Notes under the pieces: generated by a model
Databases searched by the model: none
What the model was told of the DNA's origin: nothing
The model's input: only the letters and a program-made list of their open reading frames with translations
Assembly (NCBI RefSeq): GCF_002863005.1
Contig: NZ_PKDG01000052.1
Span: 1 to 64,000, forward strand
Direction of reading: 5' to 3'
From: Pseudoxanthomonas sp.
GTDB lineage: Bacteria; Pseudomonadota; Gammaproteobacteria; Xanthomonadales; Xanthomonadaceae
Length of the DNA stretch: 64,000 bases
Shown: positions 53,504 through 61,821 of the stretch, piece by piece
Layout: the number at the start of each line of letters is the position of its first letter
Position numbering within the stretch: the first letter of the stretch is position 1
Program-made: the position numbers and the translations under genes

Positions 53504-55849
53504 ATGGGGTGCGGCTCAGGGGGAGGGAACGAGGGATGCGTTCCGTTGGCAGCGACGGTGGCAGGCAGCACGGCGTCATCGCGGCTGGACGCAGACAGGG
53601 CACGCGGGCGGAGCCTTGCGGGCCGCCGGGTCGCCGCACTGCTGGTGCTGGCGATGGCGGTCGTGCCGATGGCGCAGGCGCAGGTCTTCCGTGCGTTCGA
53701 GCAGCGCTACACCACCACGCTCAACGGTGACCTGGTGTTCTTGGCCAATAGCAGCATGACGTGCAACAGCACGAGCGGCAGCTGCACCGGCGCCACCAAC
53801 GATGCGCAGACGATGGTGGCGACCAAGCTGGCGGCCGATGCGGCCGACGGCACCATCTCCAATTCCAGCAGCGCGAACCTGGCGGCCACCGACCTGCCGG
53901 CCGGCGCGCAGGTGGTCCGCGCCATGCTGTACTGGGGTGGCCTGGTCGCCAGCAATGCGGGCAGCCAGCCCACCCCCTCGCCGGCCGCGACCCCGATCCG
54001 CTTCGGCCGCCCGGGGCTGGGCTACCAGACCCTCGTCCCGGCCAGCTGCGACGTATCGCCGCGCTCCACCATCTGGGGTACCGCGCAGCCCCACCATGTC
54101 TACGGATGCCGCGCGGATGTCACCGCGGCCGTGCAGGCCAGCGGCACCGGCACCTACCGCGTGGCCAACCTGCCGTTGCAGACCGGCCTGGTGAACCGCT
54201 TCGGCGGGTGGACGCTGGTGCTGGTGGTGCAGAACCCGTCGCGCCCGCTGCGCAACTTCACCATCAACGATGGCCTGGCGGCCATCGCGACCACCGGCTC
54301 GAATCCGGTCAACCAGGTGTCGCTGACCGTATCGGGGTTCCGCACGCCGTTGAGCGGCACCGTGTCCGCGCAGCTGGGCTGGATGGCGATGGACGGCGAC
54401 CGCGGTGCGGCGGATGGCTTCACCTTCCAGGGGCAGGGATCGTCCACCGTCAACGTGTCCGACGCATGCAACCCGGCGGGCGACGTGTTCAATTCCAGCA
54501 TCTGCCGGCTGGGCACCACGGTGACGCAGCGCAGTGTCGCCAACAACAACCTGGCCAACACGCTGGGTTTCGACGCCGACATCGTGCAACTGGCGAACAC
54601 CGGCAACACGGCGTTGGCCAACGGCGCCACCACGGCCACACTGACGGCGCGCACCAGCAGCGAGGGCTATGCGATCTCGCTGCTGACCACGGCGATCGAC
54701 GTGTTCCAGCCGGCGGTCGATGCGGCCACGGCGAAAAGCCAGGCGAACCTGACCAACCCGGGATTGCCGGCCGGGCAGGCGCGCGCGGGCGACCGCATCC
54801 GCTACACGATCACCCTACAGAACACCGGGCAGGACAACGCCGTGGACGTGTCGATCCGCGATGCCATCCCGGCGAACACCGAGTACGAGGCCGGCAGCCT
54901 GCAGGTGACGGCGGGTGCCGACGCCGGTACGCGCACGGACAGCAGCGGCGACGATGCGGCGGAAGTCGCGTCGGGCACGGGCGTGTTCCGCGTCGGCACG
55001 GGCGCCAGCGCGAGCCAGGGCGGCGTGCTGCGCTGCCTCACCTGCGTAGGCACCCAGCCGACCTCGACCACGGTGACCTTCGTCGTGCGCGTGCGCGCCG
55101 ATGCGCCCGACGGCACCGTGGTGCGCAACGTGGCGCAGGTGCGCTACACCGGTGCGTCAAGCGGTGAGGTCTTCAACGACACCACCAACACCACCGAACT
55201 GCGTGTGCAGGCGCCGCCGCGGCTGACGCTGGTGAAGACGATCGCAGGGCGTGCGGTGGCGACCGACCAGTTCACCGTCGCGATCGACAACGGCGGGCCC
55301 AGCGCGACCACCAGCGGCACGGCCGCGACGGTGTCGACGACGACGTTCGTGGCGACGGCGGGCACCACCTACACGCTGTCGGAAAGCGCCGCCGGTTCGC
55401 CCGTCGCCGATCTGGCGCTGTACGACACCCGCTACAGCTGCGTGAACAGCATCGCCGGCACCACCGATGTTCCGCCCGGTCAGGGACGCAGCTTCCAGGT
55501 GACGCCGGTAGCGGGCGACGAACTGACCTGCACCTTCGTCAACACGCCGCGCGCCGTCGACATTGCGGTCACCAAGACCAGCGCGGTCACCGAGGTGGTG
55601 CAGGGCAGCGTCATCGACTACACGGTGACCGTGGCGCACCTGAGCGGCAGCATCGCGGCCGATGGCGCCGTGGTGCACGACACGCCGGGCGCGGGACTGA
55701 GCGCCTGCCTGGTCACCGGATGCACGCCGAGTGGCGGCGGAACCTGCCCGGCGACGCCGGGGGACTTGCTGGGCGCGGCAGGCGCGGCGATTCCGTTGTT
55801 GCCGCCGGGCGGACGGGTGGCGTTCGCGGTGCGCTGCACGGCGGACTGA
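53504..55849 (+). CDS. DUF11-type secreted surface protein
   Basis: 781 residues. A long N-region precedes the signal peptide core (RRVAALLVLAMAVVPMAQAQ, about 42-61). A large N-terminal domain (about 62-400) has several Cys (SMTCNSTSGSCTG, SCDVSPRST) and precedes two or more immunoglobulin-like repeats of the DUF11 type (RIRYTITLQNTGQDNAVDVS, VIDYTVTVAHLSGS) separated by a domain like SpaA/prealbumin folds (LTLVKTIAG...CTFVNTPR). Expected outside the cell or on the outer membrane. It shares its architecture with the gene at 61822. CGGAG precedes ATG 53504. Confidence 0.75.
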   Translation: MGCGSGGGNEGCVPLAATVAGSTASSRLDADRARGRSLAGRRVAALLVLAMAVVPMAQAQVFRAFEQRYTTTLNGDLVFLANSSMTCNSTSGSCTGATNDAQTMVATKLAADAADGTISNSSSANLAATDLPAGAQVVRAMLYWGGLVASNAGSQPTPSPAATPIRFGRPGLGYQTLVPASCDVSPRSTIWGTAQPHHVYGCRADVTAAVQASGTGTYRVANLPLQTGLVNRFGGWTLVLVVQNPSRPLRNFTINDGLAAIATTGSNPVNQVSLTVSGFRTPLSGTVSAQLGWMAMDGDRGAADGFTFQGQGSSTVNVSDACNPAGDVFNSSICRLGTTVTQRSVANNNLANTLGFDADIVQLANTGNTALANGATTATLTARTSSEGYAISLLTTAIDVFQPAVDAATAKSQANLTNPGLPAGQARAGDRIRYTITLQNTGQDNAVDVSIRDAIPANTEYEAGSLQVTAGADAGTRTDSSGDDAAEVASGTGVFRVGTGASASQGGVLRCLTCVGTQPTSTTVTFVVRVRADAPDGTVVRNVAQVRYTGASSGEVFNDTTNTTELRVQAPPRLTLVKTIAGRAVATDQFTVAIDNGGPSATTSGTAATVSTTTFVATAGTTYTLSESAAGSPVADLALYDTRYSCVNSIAGTTDVPPGQGRSFQVTPVAGDELTCTFVNTPRAVDIAVTKTSAVTEVVQGSVIDYTVTVAHLSGSIAADGAVVHDTPGAGLSACLVTGCTPSGGGTCPATPGDLLGAAGAAIPLLPPGGRVAFAVRCTAD

Positions 55850-56075
55850 GCACGCGTACGGCGCGCCGGCGCGCGTCGTCGGGCGCTCCCTGCCTGCGCG
55901 CTCGCGGCACCTGGCGTCCGCCCATCCGCGCATGTGTCCCGCGGGTGGCACGGGTCGCCGGTTGGTGCTACACAGGCGGCGGGGCCCGCGACGCGGTCGC
56001 GGTGCCGCCGCCCGTCGCGTGTCGACGGTCCCCGTGTCGCGGGGGCTGGCGCGGCGGCCACCACGAGGGAACGGC

Positions 56076-56858
56076 ATGACGATCAGTGGACGCGGCTGGG
56101 TGCTGGCGGGATGCGCGTGCATGGCGCCGGTGACGGCGCTGGCGCAGCAGGCGCACGATGCGGATGCCTGGACGTTCCGGCTGACGCCGTACGTGTGGGG
56201 CTCATCGACCGACGGCACGTTCGCGCATGCGCGGCTGCCGGTGGACGTGCGTACCTCGAAGAGCTTCCGCGATTCGCTGGAGGAACTCGACGCAGGCGCG
56301 ATGGGCGCGTTCGAAGCGCGCAAGGGCCGGCACGGCCTGCTGCTCGACGGCCAGTTCGCCAAACTCTCCAGCACCGTACAGGTGCCGGTCGCCGGTGCGG
56401 CACTGCCGGTCCGCCTGAAGACGCGCACCACCAGCGGGCTGGTGGCGTGGCGTTACGGCCTGGTCGAACGCGACGCCACGCACTTGGACCTGGTGGCCGG
56501 CGTGCGCGTGTGGTCGGCGCGCGTGCGCATCGCGTACGCAGTGCCCGTGCCGACACCGCCGCCGATCCCGCAGCAATACGCCGGCGAGCAGTCGCATCGC
56601 TGGGTGGACGCGCAGGTGGGCGTGAAGGGACGGCACGGATTCGGCAACGGTGTGTTCGTCGGCGGCTGGGTGCTGGCCGGGGCGGGCGAATCCGACCTGT
56701 CCACCGACCTCATGCTGCTGGCCGGCTACGACATCAACGAGCGCTTCGCTGTGATCGCCGGCTACCGGCGGTTGTCGACCGACTTCGAGACGTCGGGAGG
56801 CTTCCGCTTCGACACCACCATGCAGGGACCCGGCCTGGGCATCGAATACCGGTTCTGA
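56076..56858 (+). CDS. Outer-membrane beta-barrel protein
   Basis: 260 residues with a signal peptide (VLAGCACMAPVTALAQQ) and regular amphipathic strands (WTFRLTPYVWGSSTDG, VWSARVRIAY, VFVGGWVLAGAGESDLSTDLMLLAGYDI), ending GPGLGIEYRF with the C-terminal Phe expected of BamA-inserted barrels. A porin-like role is guessed; no ligand known. ATG 56076. Confidence 0.7.
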   Translation: MTISGRGWVLAGCACMAPVTALAQQAHDADAWTFRLTPYVWGSSTDGTFAHARLPVDVRTSKSFRDSLEELDAGAMGAFEARKGRHGLLLDGQFAKLSSTVQVPVAGAALPVRLKTRTTSGLVAWRYGLVERDATHLDLVAGVRVWSARVRIAYAVPVPTPPPIPQQYAGEQSHRWVDAQVGVKGRHGFGNGVFVGGWVLAGAGESDLSTDLMLLAGYDINERFAVIAGYRRLSTDFETSGGFRFDTTMQGPGLGIEYRF

Positions 56859-56900
56859 CCGCCATCATCGCGCCGCGCTCGCGGCCACAGGAGTGACGCC

Positions 56901-58181
56901 ATGGGGATCGCACGTACCGCGCTTTGCACCGCCATGTGGATGATGGGCGCCGCCGGCCTCGCCGCGCCGGCCCACGCCGCGCCCGCCGATGAAGCGCTGC
57001 GGAGCGCCGCCACGAAGGAACAGCCAGCGGTGATCGACACGCTGCGTGAACTGGTGACGACGGAATCCGGGTCGACCGACCACGAAGGTGTCGCCACGGT
57101 GATGACCTATCTGGAACAGCGGCTGCGCACGCTGGACGCCAACGTCGACCGCGTGGCGTCGGCCACCGGTGGTCCCGATCTGGTGCGCGGCGTGTTCACC
57201 GGCAACGGCGCGCTGAAGGTGATGCTGATCGCCCACGCCGACACCGTGTACGACCGCGGCACGCTGGCGAAAGAGCCGTACCACCAAAAAGGCAACCTGC
57301 TCTACGGTCCCGGCATTGCCGACGACAAGGGCGGCATCGCGGTGATCCTGCATGCGATGGCGTTGCTGAAGGCGCGCGGATGGAGCGACTACGCAGTGGT
57401 GACCGTGCTGTTCAATCCCGACGAGGAGATCGGTTCGCCCGGCTCGGGCGAGACCATCGCCACGCTGGCGGCGGAGCACGACGTGGTGCTGTCGTTCGAA
57501 CCCTCGCCGGCCAAGGCGGTGATCGAACATGAAGGCGTGCTGCTGAGCGCGGCCGGCACGTCGCAGGTGCGGATGACCGTGCAGGGCCTGTCCGCGCATG
57601 CCGGCGCGGCACCCGAGCAGGGCCGCAACGCGCTGGTCGAACTGGCGCACCAGGTGCTGCAGACCAAGGATGTCGCGGCCGGCGTGCCCGGCGCGCAACT
57701 CAACTGGACGACGGCCAGTGCGGGAACCGCGCGCAACCAGATCCCCGAGCGCGCCGAAGCGGGCGGCGACGTGCGCGTGATGCAGGCCGACAGCAACGAC
57801 AACCTGCTGGCCGCGCTGCAGGCCAAGGTGAAGGAGAGTCCGCTGGTTCCCGACACCACCACCACGGTGACGCTGGAACCGCTGCGCCCCATCTATGTAG
57901 CCGGCGAACGCGGCCGCGCATTGGCCGACCTGGCGCGCGCGATCTATGGCGAACTGGATGGTCGCACGTTGCTCATGCATCCCACCACCAATGGCGGCAC
58001 CGACGCCGGGTTCGCCGGGCGCTCCGGCAAGGCGGCGGTACTCGAAGGCCTGGGCCTGGCGGGCTGGGGCTATCACGCACGCAACGAGTACATCGAGATC
58101 GATTCCATTCCACCGCGCCTTTATCTGGCGTCGCGGATGCTGATCGAACTGGGCAAGCGCGCGCACGCGCCTTCACGCTGA
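56901..58181 (+). CDS. M20-family metallopeptidase (glutamate carboxypeptidase-like)
   Basis: 426 residues with a signal peptide (MWMMGAAGLAAPAHA). M20 catalytic features: His112/Asp114 in IAHADTVYD, bridging Asp141 in GIADDKGG, general base Glu175 with Glu176 in NPDEEIGS, and a dimerisation domain at about 210-320. Resembles Pseudomonas carboxypeptidase G2, which removes C-terminal glutamate from folates and peptides. Exported to the periplasm. Start ATG 56901, 42 bp after the barrel gene. It is followed at once by a small membrane protein. Confidence 0.87.
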   Translation: MGIARTALCTAMWMMGAAGLAAPAHAAPADEALRSAATKEQPAVIDTLRELVTTESGSTDHEGVATVMTYLEQRLRTLDANVDRVASATGGPDLVRGVFTGNGALKVMLIAHADTVYDRGTLAKEPYHQKGNLLYGPGIADDKGGIAVILHAMALLKARGWSDYAVVTVLFNPDEEIGSPGSGETIATLAAEHDVVLSFEPSPAKAVIEHEGVLLSAAGTSQVRMTVQGLSAHAGAAPEQGRNALVELAHQVLQTKDVAAGVPGAQLNWTTASAGTARNQIPERAEAGGDVRVMQADSNDNLLAALQAKVKESPLVPDTTTTVTLEPLRPIYVAGERGRALADLARAIYGELDGRTLLMHPTTNGGTDAGFAGRSGKAAVLEGLGLAGWGYHARNEYIEIDSIPPRLYLASRMLIELGKRAHAPSR

Positions 58182-58184
58182 CGC

Positions 58185-58574
58185 ATGGCGCAGGGCGATC
58201 CGCCGACACGGGTGCCGAAGACGTACGAGCACGTCCCGCCGCTGCTGCGCGGACTGGGCTTCAGCCTGGTGCTGCTCACCAGCCTGGTGGTCGGCGTGGC
58301 CGAGCATCGCCAGGAAGTGAAGAGCCACCAGCGCGTGACCCTGTTGCGCGCGCAGCTGCACGACGACACCACCCTTGCCGATGGCCGCCGCCCTCCGGAA
58401 GCGATCGTGCGCGAACTGCGGCTGCTCCGCCTGCAACTGCAGGAACAGGACCTGGCCGAGCGCGTGTTCGAGAACCGGTGGTTCCAGCTGCTCGGCATCG
58501 TGGCCAGCGCGCTGATCGCCGCCTCGTTCCTCTGCGAGGCATGGCTGCGCTGGCCACGGCGCGCGCGCCGGTAG
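58185..58574 (+). CDS. Hypothetical membrane protein with coiled coil
   Basis: 129 residues: one helix near the N-terminus (GFSLVLLTSLVVGVAE, about 25-40), a central Leu/Arg/Gln coiled coil (IVRELRLLRLQLQEQDLAERVFE) and a second helix (LLGIVASALIAASFLCEAW) before a basic tail. No family assigned. It begins 3 bp after the M20 peptidase stop, suggesting shared translation. Confidence 0.6.
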   Translation: MAQGDPPTRVPKTYEHVPPLLRGLGFSLVLLTSLVVGVAEHRQEVKSHQRVTLLRAQLHDDTTLADGRRPPEAIVRELRLLRLQLQEQDLAERVFENRWFQLLGIVASALIAASFLCEAWLRWPRRARR

Positions 58575-58669
58575 GCGCACGCCCGGCTTGCCAAGCCGGG
58601 GCCCCACCCACACAGTGGCGGGGCCGCGCCGTGCTGCCGATCCCCGGCAGAAGGGCCGGGCGGCAGTGC

Positions 58670-59869
58670 ATGGATGCAGGCATGGAACCGGGATACGTCG
58701 GCGGGCGGAGCGAGGACATCGGCTGGGGACGGCGTGCGCGCCTGATGCTGGAGCTGGCCGCGGTGCCCCGACGCGTCAGGCTGCCGACATCGCCGGTGCG
58801 CGACGATCCGGCATCGCCGCGGCGTTGGGCGATGCTCGTGTCCGAACGCTATTCGCTGCCCATCCTGCGTCCCGTCGCGGCGCGCGCGCTGGCACGGGGC
58901 GACCAGGTCGCATGGATCGTGCGCGACGCACTGGCGCCGGCGCTGGGGCCCGACGAAACACGCGTGCGCAGCTTCGCGGCGTTGCGGTCGTTCGCACCGG
59001 AGGCGGTGTTCGCGACGGTCGACCGCATTCCGCCCTGGTTGCCCGGGCTGCAGGTGCAGCTGTTCCATGGCTTGAACCTGCACAAGCGTGATCCCTCGCT
59101 CGGCCAGTTCCGCATGCAGGATCTCTACGATCTGTACTGCACGCACGGCCCCGCGACCACGCAGCCGCTGCAGGCGCTGGCGCATGATCACGGCGGATTC
59201 GTCGTGGTGGAAACCGGCTGGCCGAAGCTCGATCCGCTGTTCCGGGCGCCGGGTCAAGGCGCGCACGAGATGCGTCGCGTCGCGGCCGGGCGTCCCGTGG
59301 TGATGTATGCGTCGACCTTCAACGCACCGCTGAGCCAGGCGCCCGAATGCCTGCCGGTGATCGCCGCGCTGGTGGCGCGCGGCGACCGCTACTGGCTGCT
59401 GACCCTGCACCCGATGGCGCCGCCCGCGCTGCGGGACCGTTATCGCCGGCTGGCCGGCCCGCATGCGTGCTTCGTGGAGACCGAAGACATGACCGACATG
59501 CTCCACGCGGCCGACGTGCTGGTCTGCGACACGTCGTCGGTGATCGAGGAATTCGCGCTGCTGGGCAAGCCGGTGGTCGCCGTCCGCCATCGTCGTCCGC
59601 AGGCGTTCATGCATGCGGTATCGGCGCCGCAGGCCATCGACGCCGCGGTCAGTGCCGCGCTCGCCGATCCGCAGCAGCGGCGCGCGCATGCCGATGCCTA
59701 CACGGCAGGCCTCCATCCCGCGCGTGATGGCGGGGCGGCGGATCGCGTGCTGGATGCCGCGGCCGCCGTCCTGCGCGGCGCGCACGTGGCCGTGCGGCCC
59801 CGCAGGCGCCCGCTCTGGCGTCGCGCGTGGCGGTCATGGAGGATGTTGCGCGAACTGTTGCCAGGATGA
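58670..59869 (+). CDS. CDP-glycerol glycerophosphotransferase-like protein
   Basis: 399 residues, with no membrane segment but a basic C-terminus (RPRRRPLWRRAWRSWRML). A GT-B-like C-terminal half has LFHGLNLHK, VVETGWPKLDPLF, VMYASTFNAPLSQ, LTLHPM, and DVLVCDTSSVIEEFALLGKPVVAV, the signature of the TagB/TagF family, which moves polyol phosphates onto surface polymers. In a Gram-negative this points to a decorated polysaccharide. An alternative start is ATG 58682. Confidence 0.75.
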   Translation: MDAGMEPGYVGGRSEDIGWGRRARLMLELAAVPRRVRLPTSPVRDDPASPRRWAMLVSERYSLPILRPVAARALARGDQVAWIVRDALAPALGPDETRVRSFAALRSFAPEAVFATVDRIPPWLPGLQVQLFHGLNLHKRDPSLGQFRMQDLYDLYCTHGPATTQPLQALAHDHGGFVVVETGWPKLDPLFRAPGQGAHEMRRVAAGRPVVMYASTFNAPLSQAPECLPVIAALVARGDRYWLLTLHPMAPPALRDRYRRLAGPHACFVETEDMTDMLHAADVLVCDTSSVIEEFALLGKPVVAVRHRRPQAFMHAVSAPQAIDAAVSAALADPQQRRAHADAYTAGLHPARDGGAADRVLDAAAAVLRGAHVAVRPRRRPLWRRAWRSWRMLRELLPG

Positions 59870-59932
59870 TGGATGGATGGAAGAGGGAATAGGGAAGACG
59901 TTCCGCATGTTCGACACCACGCCGGGGGCCCG

Positions 59933-60952
59933 ATGCTCCGCTACCTGACCCGCCTGTTCTCTCCGCAGGAGCGCACCGCGTCTGCTGCGTCTGCCGCAGA
60001 CGCGCGGCCGCGCGTGCCCGTGGCGATGCACTGGTTCGCCGACACGCGCCTGCCGATCGTCGACTGGGAACGCCTGCACGAAGCGGGCAACGCGCCGCCG
60101 CACGGCGAGGAGGCGCACGTGTACTGGGATTCGGCCGCGCAGGCGTGGCTGGAGGCCTTGCGCGATGCATTGGGCAGCCCGTACCACGTCACCGGATCGG
60201 ATGACTTCCTGCTGCTCTCCACGCTGGAGGCGCGGCCGGCCCAGGTCTTCCTGACGACATGCCAGCGCATGCACGCACGCATCCGCCGCAACCTGGGTTC
60301 CCTGGCCGATGATGGCGGCTGGGGACGGTACGTCGTGATGGTGTTCGACGACCCCGACGACTACTACGACTACGTCGGCCATTCCCATCCGGACGACGGC
60401 GAGTACGCGATGTCGTCCGGCATGTTCATCCAGGCCGGCTACGGCCATTTCGTGATGCCGCTGGAGCAGATCGATGCGATGGAACCGGTCATCGCGCACG
60501 AGCTCACGCATTGCCTGCTGGCGCACCTGCCGATCCCCGCCTGGCTCAACGAAGGCCTGGCGATGAACACCGAGCACACGATGTTCCCGCAGCTCGCCGC
60601 GCCATCCGCACAGCTCTACTTCCCGCACGAGATCGCGGCGCAGCATGCGGCGCACTGGAATGCCGACAGCATCCAGGCGTTCTGGTCGGGCAAGTCGTTC
60701 CTCGCCACCGACGACGGCAACCGCCTGTCCTACGACCTGGCGAAGAAGATCACCGCGCTGTCCGCGCGCGATGAAGCAGCGTTCCGCGCATTCGTCGCGC
60801 AGGCGCACCTGCAGGACGGTGGCCTGGCCGCCGAGCACCACCTCGGCTTCCCCATCGCGCATCTGGTGGAAGCGGTGTTGGGCGATGGGCCGTGGCAACC
60901 GCAACCCACCCGGTGGCACGAAGGGGCCGAGCGCGGATGGTTCGGGTGGTAG
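59933..60952 (+). CDS. Putative zincin metallopeptidase
   Basis: 339 residues, no signal peptide. Zinc motif HELTH (189-193, in VIAHELTHCLLAHL) and a downstream Glu in WLNEGLAM (about 207), spaced as in gluzincins such as the basic-secretory or DUF-type peptidases. Acidic patch DDPDDYYDYVGHSHPDD before it. Its substrate is unknown. ATG 59933, 63 bp after the transferase gene; likely the same transcript. Confidence 0.7.
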   Translation: MLRYLTRLFSPQERTASAASAADARPRVPVAMHWFADTRLPIVDWERLHEAGNAPPHGEEAHVYWDSAAQAWLEALRDALGSPYHVTGSDDFLLLSTLEARPAQVFLTTCQRMHARIRRNLGSLADDGGWGRYVVMVFDDPDDYYDYVGHSHPDDGEYAMSSGMFIQAGYGHFVMPLEQIDAMEPVIAHELTHCLLAHLPIPAWLNEGLAMNTEHTMFPQLAAPSAQLYFPHEIAAQHAAHWNADSIQAFWSGKSFLATDDGNRLSYDLAKKITALSARDEAAFRAFVAQAHLQDGGLAAEHHLGFPIAHLVEAVLGDGPWQPQPTRWHEGAERGWFGW

Positions 60953-61821
60953 GACCGTACAACACGCGGTTGATGCGTACCGGGTTGTCCGGAAGCTGGC
61001 TGGGCCTGGCGGTGTCGACGAGCCGGGTGGCCCGGCGGGCGGGGCGAGGCGCCCCCGTCCTACGTTCCTGCGGACTGTCGACCTGTCGGCCAGACTTCAG
61101 GTGGTCGAATGTAATTGCGCGCGCCAAATATCGGTCTTTCAGGGCACCTCAGGACAAGATCGAGTCGCACTGTGGGAAAGGCATGTCCTTTGCGGGGTAG
61201 CCACTGCGAGTGTGCCTGTGTGGGCCGAGCCGGCTCACTGAGAATGAATCCAGTCGGGGATAGCGGAATGAATGTTTTCAGGCAGCCTGCGTCGTCGGTG
61301 GGCGCGAGCGCCGTCGCGGGCGTGCCGGAGGCGTGTCACGCGCGGTCCCGTCCGGCCCTTCGGGGGAGCGGTTCACCGACGCGATGGATCACCCTCATGC
61401 CGAATTCTGTAGTCACAGTTACACGTCTTTCCTGCCTTGTCCGGTAGATGATGAGTAGCGCGAAAGTGACTTTCAATTGTGACAGCCGGCCCGGTTTCGG
61501 GGGCGTGGGGAGCGCTCGGCGCATGTGCGCCGTATTCGCACCGGAGCGCACCTGCAGCGCCAGATGTTGGCCAAGATAAGAATGGACGGAAGGGTCGATG
61601 GTGCCGGGTGCGGCTGGTGAATCAGGCTGGGTCTGGCCAGCCAGAAGAACTTCGATGTGGCGAATGCCGACGATGTCGATGACTTCAGTGAAGAGCTCGC
61701 TTACGACGATTCCGACCACAACGGTTGGTTGATAAACATCTTCGGGAAATGCTGATTGCCTGCGGGTCGCGTCGATCCGTTACTGAAATCAGTTTGCTAA
61801 AGGAAATTTGGGGAATTATTC
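60953..61821. other. Gap of about 870 bp without a convincing gene
   Basis: Base composition drops towards the right end. Short open frames exist, such as one ending SDHNGWLINIFGKC (stop about 61754), but none has a start, ribosome site and length that support it. No repeat of the families listed elsewhere was seen. The right end must hold the promoter of the surface protein gene at 61822. Confidence 0.4.

Noticed and set aside
61600..61754. Short gene ending SDHNGWLINIFGKC
   Set aside because: The end reads like real protein, but the frame has a stop shortly upstream, no ATG/GTG with a ribosome site, and codes for at most about 45 residues.
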